This document shows, piece after piece, positions 1-7,088 of a stretch of DNA of 10,497 nucleotides. A program made the translations under genes and the position numbers. The notes below the pieces were generated by a model that had not been told where the DNA came from, did not search any database, and worked only from the letters and a program-made list of their open reading frames with translations. The stretch's first letter is position 1. Each line of letters starts with the position of its first letter. The DNA is from Bacteroidales bacterium (GTDB lineage Bacteria; Bacteroidota; Bacteroidia; Bacteroidales; VadinHA17). The stretch is taken from positions 2,724,825 to 2,735,321 of the forward strand of contig CP070687.1 of NCBI GenBank assembly GCA_020353115.1, written 5' to 3'.

Positions 1-858
1 GAAGCTTTTTATATACAATTTAAGGATAACTTTGAATTAAAATGCACAGATATAGATGTGAATGAACCATGGCTTTCCTATTTGGATTTCAGAGATTATG
101 ATGCCTACTGGAAAGATGTATCAGGATTCAAACCCGATTATTTATTTCATATGGGAGCGTATACTGATCTTGAATACTGCGAAGAGTATCCTGAGGATTC
201 TTATGATACAAATACATTATCTGTTGAAAATGCGGTGTATATTGCCAACAAATTGAACATCCCCGTTTTATACATTAGTTCAGCCGGTATATTCGATGGG
301 TCAAAGAAATTTTATGATGATTGGGATCAACCGAATCCACTTGGTATATATGCACGTACGAAATATTTAGGAGAACGCTTTGTGATAGAGCATGCAAACA
401 GATACCTGATTTGCAGGGCAGGGTGGATGATGGGAGCCGGGCCTTCCAAGGATAAAAAATTCATTCAGAAAATAATGAAGCAACTTAAAGATGGGAAAAA
501 AGTTCTTCATATCGTGGATGATAAGGATGGTACTCCAACCTATTCTCATGATTTTGCGAAGAATGTAAAGCTGCTGTTGCAAAAAGAATATTGGGGATTG
601 TATAATATGGTTTGTGGTGGGCAAACCAGCAGATTGGAGGTGACCAGAGAAATGCTTGAATTATTAGGATTGTCAGTTGATGTAACCATCCAGCCTGTAT
701 CTTCTGATTTTTTCAGTAATGAGTATTATGCCGTTCGTCCTCCTTCTGAAAGACTGGTTAACCGGAAGCTGGATTTGAGAAAGATAAACATTATGAGAAA
801 TTGGCGAATAACCCTGAAAGAATATTTAGGGTCTTATTATAAGGGATATTTAGACTGA
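1..858 (+). CDS. RmlD-like SDR sugar-nucleotide reductase, 5'-truncated
   Basis: The frame is open from base 1 to the TGA at 856-858, giving 285 codons, so the true start lies outside the window; a GTG at 58 is in frame but internal. The protein resembles the extended short-chain dehydrogenase group of dTDP-4-dehydrorhamnose reductases (RmlD substrate-binding family), cytoplasmic NAD(P)H enzymes that make deoxysugar nucleotides for surface glycans. Visible signatures, counted from the first codon, are HMGAYTD (50-56, the RmlD AAYT region), SSAGIFDG (93-100, replacing the classical STDYVFDG) and the catalytic YARTK (Y117, K121). The C-terminal RPPSERLVN segment and the last helix match the family's end. 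The N-terminal Rossmann GxxGxxG is missing only because of the window edge. The changed STD motif suggests it is not a standard RmlD, so I leave the substrate open. It overlaps the convergent glycosyltransferase by 9 bp. Confidence 0.85.
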   Translation, partial: EAFYIQFKDNFELKCTDIDVNEPWLSYLDFRDYDAYWKDVSGFKPDYLFHMGAYTDLEYCEEYPEDSYDTNTLSVENAVYIANKLNIPVLYISSAGIFDGSKKFYDDWDQPNPLGIYARTKYLGERFVIEHANRYLICRAGWMMGAGPSKDKKFIQKIMKQLKDGKKVLHIVDDKDGTPTYSHDFAKNVKLLLQKEYWGLYNMVCGGQTSRLEVTREMLELLGLSVDVTIQPVSSDFFSNEYYAVRPPSERLVNRKLDLRKINIMRNWRITLKEYLGSYYKGYLD

Positions 859-1764
859 AACCGGAATTTCGGATGATTTAACCCTGAGAAAACCTACCAG
901 ACTGTACCACATAATCACAACTATTTTAGTTTTTGTTGGTTCTGCCTTTAACAGGAATCCGATACTTAACACAATAGCAGCACAAATTTTAAAGACATAA
1001 TCTAAGAATTTTATAACCCTTGAATAAAAGGGTTTATTCCGGAGGAAGATGCGGTGAGAAGCTCCCAGGTTCATAGATAATTTCTTTATACCCTCCTTAT
1101 CCATCCTTTCCGGTGGAATATTATGATACACGACAACATCCGGGGAATAGAGTGCCACTTTATTTATAGCTTTGAGTTTGCCAAAGATATACAGGTCATC
1201 ACACCGGTGCGACAAATCGGTATCGAAATCTCCGATGATGCTGAAAACCTTTTTACGAAATGCCATATTACAACCTGCTGGGACTTTCCTTTTAAATGAA
1301 CTGTATTGATCTCCTTTATCGACTTTTGCTACCACACCCCAAATGTAACTGGATAACCATGGCGGCTCCTTATTCTCCGGGAAAACCGGTATTACTTTTC
1401 CTCCAACAGCTTCATATTCAGTATATTTTTCAAAAACACGAATCAGGTTTGCAGCATAATCCTTTCGGGCTTCAGCATCGTCATCAATGAATGCTATATA
1501 GGAACCCGATGATTCCTTTATGCCCCTGTTTCTTGCAAATGGCAATCCCCGATTCTTTTCCAGAATATATTTAACAATCATCCCCGGATGATGTTCAATA
1601 AATGTATGGCAGTAGGACGATGTTTTATCCGTACTGTTATTATCCACAATAATCACTTCAAACCTATTTTTATCCAGGGATTGGGTGGCAAGACTTTCCA
1701 GTGTCAGAGGTAAATAATCCTCGCGATTATATGTACAGATAATTATGGATAATTCGATTTCCAT
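850..1764 (-). CDS. Family 2 glycosyltransferase (GT-A fold)
   Basis: This 304-residue protein is a GT2-type transferase. Such enzymes move a sugar from a nucleotide donor to a lipid-linked or glycan acceptor at the cytoplasmic face of the membrane. It opens with the nucleotide-binding strand SIIICTYNRE (6-15), followed by VDNNSTD (40-46). The metal-binding acidic motif is IDDDAEA (D94-D96), GCNMAFRK (164-171) is the typical acceptor-side segment, and D189-D190 is the likely catalytic-base region. The C-terminus carries two hydrophobic stretches (about 256-273 and 280-293) that may anchor it to the membrane. The ATG at 1762-1764 is chosen because the family's first beta strand follows at once; an AGGAAA-like sequence precedes it. 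Its end overlaps the RmlD-like gene on the other strand, and nadB diverges from it. A role in polysaccharide, O-antigen or capsule synthesis is inferred; donor and acceptor cannot be read from sequence. Confidence 0.9.
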   Translation of the reverse strand: MEIELSIIICTYNREDYLPLTLESLATQSLDKNRFEVIIVDNNSTDKTSSYCHTFIEHHPGMIVKYILEKNRGLPFARNRGIKESSGSYIAFIDDDAEARKDYAANLIRVFEKYTEYEAVGGKVIPVFPENKEPPWLSSYIWGVVAKVDKGDQYSSFKRKVPAGCNMAFRKKVFSIIGDFDTDLSHRCDDLYIFGKLKAINKVALYSPDVVVYHNIPPERMDKEGIKKLSMNLGASHRIFLRNKPFYSRVIKFLDYVFKICAAIVLSIGFLLKAEPTKTKIVVIMWYSLVGFLRVKSSEIPVSV

Positions 1765-1925
1765 TCGGAAAATTTTCCTGGATAATCCGATAAAAGTAAA
1801 TCAAAATCTCCGGTTTTCATAGTTTCTGAATATGACAATGCAAAGGGTTCGTTTTCCTTATCCATACCCCTGCGAAAATGTTGCAAAGTATTCTGGTATG
1901 GACTATTAAAATCTTTGCCAATTCG

Positions 1926-1933
1926 TATCTTTG
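1926..1933 (+). promoter_or_regulatory. Candidate Bacteroidota -7 box for nadB
   Basis: TATCTTTG matches the Bacteroidota consensus TAnnTTTG exactly. It lies about 78 bp before the nadB ATG, which would give a leader of roughly 70 nt. No good TTTG is present 19-21 bp upstream, so the -33 half is weak and the call rests on the -7 box and its position. Confidence 0.45.
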
Positions 1934-1937
1934 TCTA

Positions 1938-1949
1938 TTCCATTTGGAA
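1938..1949. promoter_or_regulatory. Short dyad near the predicted nadB transcription start
   Basis: TTCCA and TGGAA form 5-bp inverted arms around a TT spacer, 4 bp after the TATCTTTG box, so the dyad would cover the predicted start of transcription. That is a plausible place for a repressor, but arms this short arise often by chance. Confidence 0.2.
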
Positions 1950-1992
1950 ATAACTGTATTCAACACCCCGGAATAATATATGAAAAGGACTG

Positions 1993-1999
1993 AAAGGAG
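1993..1999 (+). promoter_or_regulatory. Ribosome binding site of nadB
   Basis: AAAGGAG ends 11 nt before the ATG at 2011. It is the clearest Shine-Dalgarno sequence in the window and supports that start. Confidence 0.6.
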
Positions 2000-2010
2000 T
2001 ATTTTCTGTC

Positions 2011-3591
2011 ATGAAAAAAAAGGTTGATTTTTTAATTATCGGTTCCGGGATTGCCGGATTAAGTTTTGCGCTGAAAGCTGCACCGTTTGGCAGCATATGC
2101 CTTATTACCAAAAATAGCCTGGAAGAGACCAACACAAAATATGCTCAGGGAGGAATTGCGGCTGTAACTTATCCCCCGGATTCTTTTAACAAGCATATTC
2201 GTGATACAATTCTTTGCGGTGATGGCTTTTGTAATAAGCAGATAGTTGAGACGGTTGTAAAGGAAGCGCCTGACCGTATAAAGGAATTGCTGAAGTGGGG
2301 TGTGGATTTTGACAGGCAACCTGATGGCAATTTTGAGCTTGGCCGTGAAGGAGGTCATACGGAACATCGCATTCTCCATCATAAGGATAATACCGGACTG
2401 GCTATTCAGGAAGCGTTAACCAGGCAGGTTAAAGCGACTCCGAACATTGAAATACTGGAAAACTGTTTTGCAATCGATCTGATTACCCAGCATCATTTGG
2501 GAGAACTGGTTAAAAGATCGAGAAAAGATATCGTGTGTTATGGTGCCTATACATTAAACCTTGGTTCCAGGGAAGTAGATACCATCTTGGCAAAAACGAC
2601 GGTTATTGCAACCGGAGGTACAGGAAACCTTTATGATACCACTACTAATCCTTCAATTGCAACTGGTGATGGTATTGCCATGGTTTACAGGGCAAAAGGA
2701 ATAATTGAGAACATGGAATTTGTCCAGTTCCATCCGACGTCCCTTTATCATCCGGGAGAAAGGCCATCGTTTCTTATTACGGAAGCCTTACGGGGATTCG
2801 GGGCTGTTCTGAGGACCGCGGATGGTGAAAAGTTCATGTCAAAGTATGATAAAAGAGGCTCACTGGCTCCCAGGGATGTTGTTGCACGGGCCATTGATAA
2901 CGAAATGAAGATCCGTGGAGATGATTTTGTTTATCTTGATTGTACACATCTGGATCCGGAAGAACTGGTAAACCACTTTCCTAATATCAATAAAAAATGC
3001 CGTAGTATTGATATTGATATAACAAAAGATGTGATACCGGTCGTCCCGGCAGCTCACTATTTATGTGGCGGGATAAAAGTTGATGAAAACGGCCGGAGCA
3101 GCATTAACAGGTTATATGCCATAGGTGAAGCTGCATCCACCGGTCTGCATGGTGCTAACCGGCTCGCTTCAAACTCTTTAATTGAAGCATTGGTCTTTGC
3201 TGACAGGGCAGTAAATGAGAGTATAAAAGAAATCCTGAAGATTCCTTTTAACGATAAAATACCCGAATGGAATATTGAGGGTACCTCCCATCCCGAAGAA
3301 ATGGTCCTTATAACCCAGAACTATAAAGAGATGCAGCAGATTATGAGTAATTATGTCGGAATTATGAGGTCGGATCTCCGGTTACAACGTGCTTTGGCCA
3401 GACTGGAAATAATATATAAAGAGACGGAAGAACTCTATAAGAAATCTACTCTTTCCAGAAAATTATGTGAACTAAGGAACCTGATCAATGTGGGATATCT
3501 GACTATTATTATGGCACAAAACCTGCATGAAAGCCGCGGGTTGCACTATACTATCGACTATCCGCAGAAAAAAGCTGGTGCGGAGTTCTAG
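2011..3591 (+). CDS. nadB: L-aspartate oxidase
   Basis: This 526-residue flavoprotein oxidises L-aspartate to iminoaspartate, the first step of de novo NAD synthesis, handing its product to quinolinate synthase NadA. The FAD-binding GSGIAG sits at 11-16 and YAQGGIAA at 44-51. The family block around REGGHTEHR (112-120) is present, as are EFVQFHPT with H241, RDVVARAID with R288, PAAHYLCGG with H349, and GEAASTGLHGANR (372-384). H241, R288 and H349 correspond to the substrate-site residues H244, R290 and H351 of the E. coli enzyme. The C-terminal helical domain (about 430-510) is complete, and length is normal for NadB (about 530-540). These features distinguish it from succinate dehydrogenase flavoprotein subunits. 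The start is supported by AAAGGAG 11 nt upstream and by the FAD strand beginning at residue 5. nadA and nadC are not adjacent here. It converges on the S9 peptidase, 30 bp away. Confidence 0.95.
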   Translation: MKKKVDFLIIGSGIAGLSFALKAAPFGSICLITKNSLEETNTKYAQGGIAAVTYPPDSFNKHIRDTILCGDGFCNKQIVETVVKEAPDRIKELLKWGVDFDRQPDGNFELGREGGHTEHRILHHKDNTGLAIQEALTRQVKATPNIEILENCFAIDLITQHHLGELVKRSRKDIVCYGAYTLNLGSREVDTILAKTTVIATGGTGNLYDTTTNPSIATGDGIAMVYRAKGIIENMEFVQFHPTSLYHPGERPSFLITEALRGFGAVLRTADGEKFMSKYDKRGSLAPRDVVARAIDNEMKIRGDDFVYLDCTHLDPEELVNHFPNINKKCRSIDIDITKDVIPVVPAAHYLCGGIKVDENGRSSINRLYAIGEAASTGLHGANRLASNSLIEALVFADRAVNESIKEILKIPFNDKIPEWNIEGTSHPEEMVLITQNYKEMQQIMSNYVGIMRSDLRLQRALARLEIIYKETEELYKKSTLSRKLCELRNLINVGYLTIIMAQNLHESRGLHYTIDYPQKKAGAEF

Positions 3592-3621
3592 ATGCGACTG
3601 GCTTTCCTTAAGTTGAAATTC

Positions 3622-5997
3622 CTACTTCAGGTTATCTTCGAACAGTTTGAAAATTCTTTTGTATTCATCCGTCCAGCTTGTGGGTTCGACAAAACTGTGT
3701 CTCTCCAACGGGTATACGGCTAACTCCCAATTCTCTTTTCCAAGTTCGATAAGCCGCTGAGCTAGTCGTACCACATCCTGAAAGTGCACATTATCATCAA
3801 TCATACCGTGGCAAATCAGCAAAGCCCCCTTCAATCCTTCGGCATAATAAATCGGAGAGCTGTTGACATATGCAAGGCTATCTTCGACAGGTGTATTTAA
3901 AATATTTGAGGTGTACCCATGGTTGTAGTGTGCCCAGTCGGTGACTGCTCTTAGAGCAGCTCCGGCGGCAAAAGCATCGGACTGGGTAAACATGGCCATA
4001 AGGGTTATGAATCCCCCGTAAGATCCACCGTAAATACCGATTTTATCCGGATCAGCCTGATATTCCTCGACAAGAAATGCTGCCCCGTCCACCTGATCGG
4101 ATAAATCTTTACCACCCATATGGCGATAGATTGCTGTTCTCCAGTCCCTTCCGTATCCTGCACTGCCCCTGTAGTCTATATCCAGAACGGTGTAACCATG
4201 ATCGGCCAGAAAATTGTGAAACATATATTCTCTAAAGTAGCTGCTCCACCATTTGTGGGCGTTTTGCAAATATCCTGCTCCATGAACGAAAATCACTGCA
4301 GGTCCGTTTGGGACCGGATCAATCGGCTGATACACCCTGGCATATACAGTAGCACCATCAGATGCCTTAAATGTAACAACTTCCGGTTTGCGCCAGGGAT
4401 AGGATTTAAATTCATCCTTTACCGATTCTGTGATTTTAACGGGTACTGAACCTGAAGAATTTTCTAATACATACAATTCTCCCGGGTGGTTGGATGTCGA
4501 ATACATAATGGCAAACCACTTTTCATCCGGAGAAATCGTTACATCGGTTCTCCCCGTAAGATTAGTAAGCTGTTCCGGATTGCCTCCATCCAAAGGCATT
4601 CTGTAAAAATGTCTCTCCCCAGGGTGAACCTCATTTGAAGAAAAGTACCAGTATTTTTTATCAAGGGAAATCGCAGGATTATAAATCTCAAATTTCCCAC
4701 TGGTCAACGCTTTCTTCTTCCCTGAGTTTGTGTTCACGGTATACAAATGAGAATACCCTGATTCTTCCGACTGAAACCAGATATGAATGTTGTCGGGCAT
4801 CCATCCTATCCCAGAACCCCACCATCCAATACCCGGTCCGCCAATCCATGCTTCATCTCTTTGGCGATCAAGCAATTTAAGATTACCGGTTATAATATCA
4901 AGAAGCATGATCCACCTGTCTTTATTATCGAGTGAACTTATAACCAGTGCGGCATACTTTCCATCATCTGACCAAACAGGAGATCCGAAAATAACGTTTC
5001 TGGATTTGGGAATGCTTATTTTCCTATCCGGATAATTCTTGACAAAATCCGGTTGATCTTTTATTCCTGGGATATCTCTTGAAAAAACCTGGTAAACGGT
5101 GTCTCTTTCGATGTCGTAAATAAACATTTCTGCGGATGTATATGAGGGTGTTCCTACTTTTGTCCTTGCACTATTGCTTTTTGTATAACCAGTTTCAGTT
5201 ACATAATCAGGAATCTCCGTTCTTTTCTGACCTGGAGGGGATTTGTATATCAACCAGGTGACGTATTTCCCATCGGGGCTTAGTTGAAGAGAGCGAGGCC
5301 TGTCGTTTCCTGTATAGATTGTTTTTGGTCTTAAGGGCTCATAGAATTCACGTTCTTTCCCTGATTTTTCCCGTCTCTCCTTTCTTGAGCTTAAAACCTC
5401 GAAAAGCCGTAATTGATCTCGATACAACCATTCCTCCTGGTTATTTGAGAAGGGTTTGGATTCGGGTTTATCCTGTCCCGTAACAAAATTAGTTATCTGT
5501 TCTGTCTGACCGGATGTAATATCCCAAGCAAACAGGTTATAATTCGAATTATAGATTATCCTCTTTTGATCGTAGCTGAAAACCGGTGAGTTTTCACGTA
5601 CTGTTGTATTGGTTATTTGAAAGATATCACCGGAGGAGACTGTCAACAGAAACAGGTCTCCGTTTTTTTCATATACCATTTGTGTATTGTCCCTGTTATA
5701 ATCGCCACGAAAAGACGGTAATGCATTAATTTCTTCCCTGTCTACTTTCGTGGGAGAAGGATTATCTGTGGTAATTTTGTAAAGCGATGATTCCTCTTTA
5801 TCTTCCGGGTTCCAGTTAAAAAACAGGGATTTTCCGTCAGCAGACCATTGTATATTCTCCGGAGAAGTCCCTATCCATTTCGGATCCTGCATGATTTTCC
5901 CGATGGATAGCTGGGAGGTATTCTGTGCTTCATTTTGGCAAAGTGCCATTATTGCCAGGCTAAGAAATACGATAAGTAAGAGGATTTTTATTTTCAT
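3622..5997 (-). CDS. Exported S9 family (DPP IV-like) serine peptidase
   Basis: This 791-residue protein belongs to the prolyl oligopeptidase clan. An N-terminal signal peptide is clear: a basic start, a hydrophobic core at about 5-18, and probable cleavage near ALC/QN (19-22). No good lipobox is present, so a periplasmic soluble enzyme is likely. Residues about 40-530 form a beta-propeller with repeated W/F..DGK..F blades (for example WSADGKSLFF), and FQSEESGYSHLY is typical of DPP IV-type propellers. The alpha/beta-hydrolase domain (about 535-791) carries HGAGY (572-576, probable oxyanion region), the nucleophile elbow GGSYGG with S659, HGMIDDNVHFQ with D734, and ERHSF with H767, so the triad is complete. 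Such enzymes release dipeptides or small peptides, often after proline or alanine. DPP IV (S9B) versus acylaminoacyl peptidase (S9C) activity is not settled by sequence. It lies 49 bp downstream of dus on the same strand, so co-transcription is possible; I see no promoter box directly upstream. Confidence 0.92.
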   Translation of the reverse strand: MKIKILLLIVFLSLAIMALCQNEAQNTSQLSIGKIMQDPKWIGTSPENIQWSADGKSLFFNWNPEDKEESSLYKITTDNPSPTKVDREEINALPSFRGDYNRDNTQMVYEKNGDLFLLTVSSGDIFQITNTTVRENSPVFSYDQKRIIYNSNYNLFAWDITSGQTEQITNFVTGQDKPESKPFSNNQEEWLYRDQLRLFEVLSSRKERREKSGKEREFYEPLRPKTIYTGNDRPRSLQLSPDGKYVTWLIYKSPPGQKRTEIPDYVTETGYTKSNSARTKVGTPSYTSAEMFIYDIERDTVYQVFSRDIPGIKDQPDFVKNYPDRKISIPKSRNVIFGSPVWSDDGKYAALVISSLDNKDRWIMLLDIITGNLKLLDRQRDEAWIGGPGIGWWGSGIGWMPDNIHIWFQSEESGYSHLYTVNTNSGKKKALTSGKFEIYNPAISLDKKYWYFSSNEVHPGERHFYRMPLDGGNPEQLTNLTGRTDVTISPDEKWFAIMYSTSNHPGELYVLENSSGSVPVKITESVKDEFKSYPWRKPEVVTFKASDGATVYARVYQPIDPVPNGPAVIFVHGAGYLQNAHKWWSSYFREYMFHNFLADHGYTVLDIDYRGSAGYGRDWRTAIYRHMGGKDLSDQVDGAAFLVEEYQADPDKIGIYGGSYGGFITLMAMFTQSDAFAAGAALRAVTDWAHYNHGYTSNILNTPVEDSLAYVNSSPIYYAEGLKGALLICHGMIDDNVHFQDVVRLAQRLIELGKENWELAVYPLERHSFVEPTSWTDEYKRIFKLFEDNLK

Positions 5998-6046
5998 AAC
6001 AATCAGGTTTTGAATTATTTTAATTATTGCTTTATAAAAAAGTCAA

Positions 6047-7039
6047 TTAACTGTAAATCTCATTGAAATAGATTGATTCAATCTCATCCAGAATACCGAT
6101 GATCTCTTCCCTATCAATGGAAGTCAATAGCCGCAAGCGAATTTCCCGAAAATCCGGTAAGCCCTTAAAGTATTTTGAAAAATGTCTTCTCATTTCAAAA
6201 ATACCACGCGGGATACCTTTCCTTTCAACCGATTTGGTGAAATGAAGTTTTGCCAGTTCAACCCTTTCTTTTGTGGTGGGAGGAGGCAGAATCTCACCCT
6301 TTTCAAGATATCTTTTTATATCCCTGAATATCCAGGGCATTCCTATTGCTGCTCGGCCTATCATAATACCGTCAGTCCCGTATCGGTTGATCATTGATTT
6401 AGCCACCTCAGGACCTGTTACATCACCGTTTCCAAAAACAGGGATCTTTATTCTTGGATTATTCTTGACTTTACCGATAAGTGTCCAGTCTGCTTTTCCC
6501 CTGTAAAGTTGATTGCGTGTTCTGCCATGGATGGTTATGGCTTGTATTCCAGCATCCTGTAATCTTTCTGCAACATTGTAAATATTTTTATTATCCTCAT
6601 CCCATCCCAGTCTTGTTTTAACAGTAACAGGCAGACGAGTTGTTTTAACAATTTCGGATGTCATTTTTACCATAAGGTCAACATTCCTAAGCATACCTGC
6701 TCCTGCTCCCCGGTTTGCAATCTTCTTTACAGGACATCCGAAATTAAGATCGATAAAATCAGGATCAGCGGATTCTGCAATTTTAACCGCTTCGACCATG
6801 GATTCGATAATATGCCCGTAGAGCTGAATACCTATAGGTCTTTCATAATCGAAAATGTCCAGTTTTTGAAGACTCTTCTTCCCTTTCCGGATCAGGCCGT
6901 CGGAAGATATAAATTCCGAATACAGAATATCAGCTCCATATTGTTTGCAGATATACCTAAATGAAGGATCCGTAATATCCTCCATTGGAGCAAGCGAGAG
7001 TGGAAATTCGCCAAGTTCAATATTTCCAATTCGGACCAA
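6047..7039 (-). CDS. dusB: tRNA-dihydrouridine synthase, DusB/NifR3 type
   Basis: This FMN enzyme reduces uridine to 5,6-dihydrouridine in the D-loop of tRNA with NADPH. Counting from the TTG I prefer (7037-7039), it has 330 residues. LAPMEDITD (16-24) opens the TIM barrel. DLNFGCPVKK contains the catalytic C102, VKTR (140-143) and HGRTR (171-175) line the FMN and substrate pocket, and GNGD (203-206) with MIGRA (226-230) bind the FMN phosphate. RRHFSKYFKGLP (284-295) lies in the C-terminal helical tRNA-binding domain. Start choice: the frame opens further, to a TTG at 7069, but that codon lies inside a TAnnTTTG box, and the extra ten residues are hydrophobic and unlike the family. Starting at 7039 gives MVRIGNIELGEFP, which suits DusB N-termini. 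No ATG is available upstream of the barrel. The paralogue assignment (DusB rather than DusA or DusC) is from overall pattern. Confidence 0.92.
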   Translation of the reverse strand: MVRIGNIELGEFPLSLAPMEDITDPSFRYICKQYGADILYSEFISSDGLIRKGKKSLQKLDIFDYERPIGIQLYGHIIESMVEAVKIAESADPDFIDLNFGCPVKKIANRGAGAGMLRNVDLMVKMTSEIVKTTRLPVTVKTRLGWDEDNKNIYNVAERLQDAGIQAITIHGRTRNQLYRGKADWTLIGKVKNNPRIKIPVFGNGDVTGPEVAKSMINRYGTDGIMIGRAAIGMPWIFRDIKRYLEKGEILPPPTTKERVELAKLHFTKSVERKGIPRGIFEMRRHFSKYFKGLPDFREIRLRLLTSIDREEIIGILDEIESIYFNEIYS

Positions 7040-7054
7040 AACAAAAAATAGTAG

Positions 7055-7062
7055 TACATTTG
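7055..7062 (+). promoter_or_regulatory. Candidate -7 box for the CPBP gene
   Basis: TACATTTG matches TAnnTTTG exactly. A one-mismatch -33 element, TTCG at 7030-7033, lies 21 bp upstream. Transcription would start near 7067, giving a leader of about 22 nt before the ATG at 7089. The box lies opposite the N-terminal coding extension that would exist if dus began at 7069. Confidence 0.5.
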
Positions 7063-7066
7063 AGCC

Positions 7067-7074
7067 CAAAATTA
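7067..7074 (-). promoter_or_regulatory. Candidate -7 box for dus
   Basis: Read on the minus strand this is TAATTTTG, an exact TAnnTTTG match. Transcription would begin near 7061-7062, about 22 nt before the TTG at 7039, which argues against the longer dus start at 7069. I see no TTTG at the right distance for a -33 element, so support comes from the box and its spacing to the start. Confidence 0.45.
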
Positions 7075-7088
7075 TTAATTTTCAGGGA

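Noticed and set aside
3592..3621. Terminator between the convergent nadB and S9 genes
   Set aside because: The 30-bp gap has no GC-rich stem or T-run; only 4-bp pairings can be drawn.
4120..4449. Open frame of 109 codons antisense to the S9 peptidase
   Set aside because: It lies wholly opposite the conserved catalytic domain, has no recognisable motif or promoter, and is explained as a shadow of that gene.
6013..6028. AATTATT direct repeat between dus and the S9 gene
   Set aside because: Two copies of a simple AT-rich heptamer in an AT-rich spacer are expected by chance.
6945..7088. N-terminal extension of the CPBP protein from an ATG at 6945
   Set aside because: It would overlap the conserved start of dus, is polar and unlike the family, and lies upstream of the best promoter box; the ATG at 7089 fits better.
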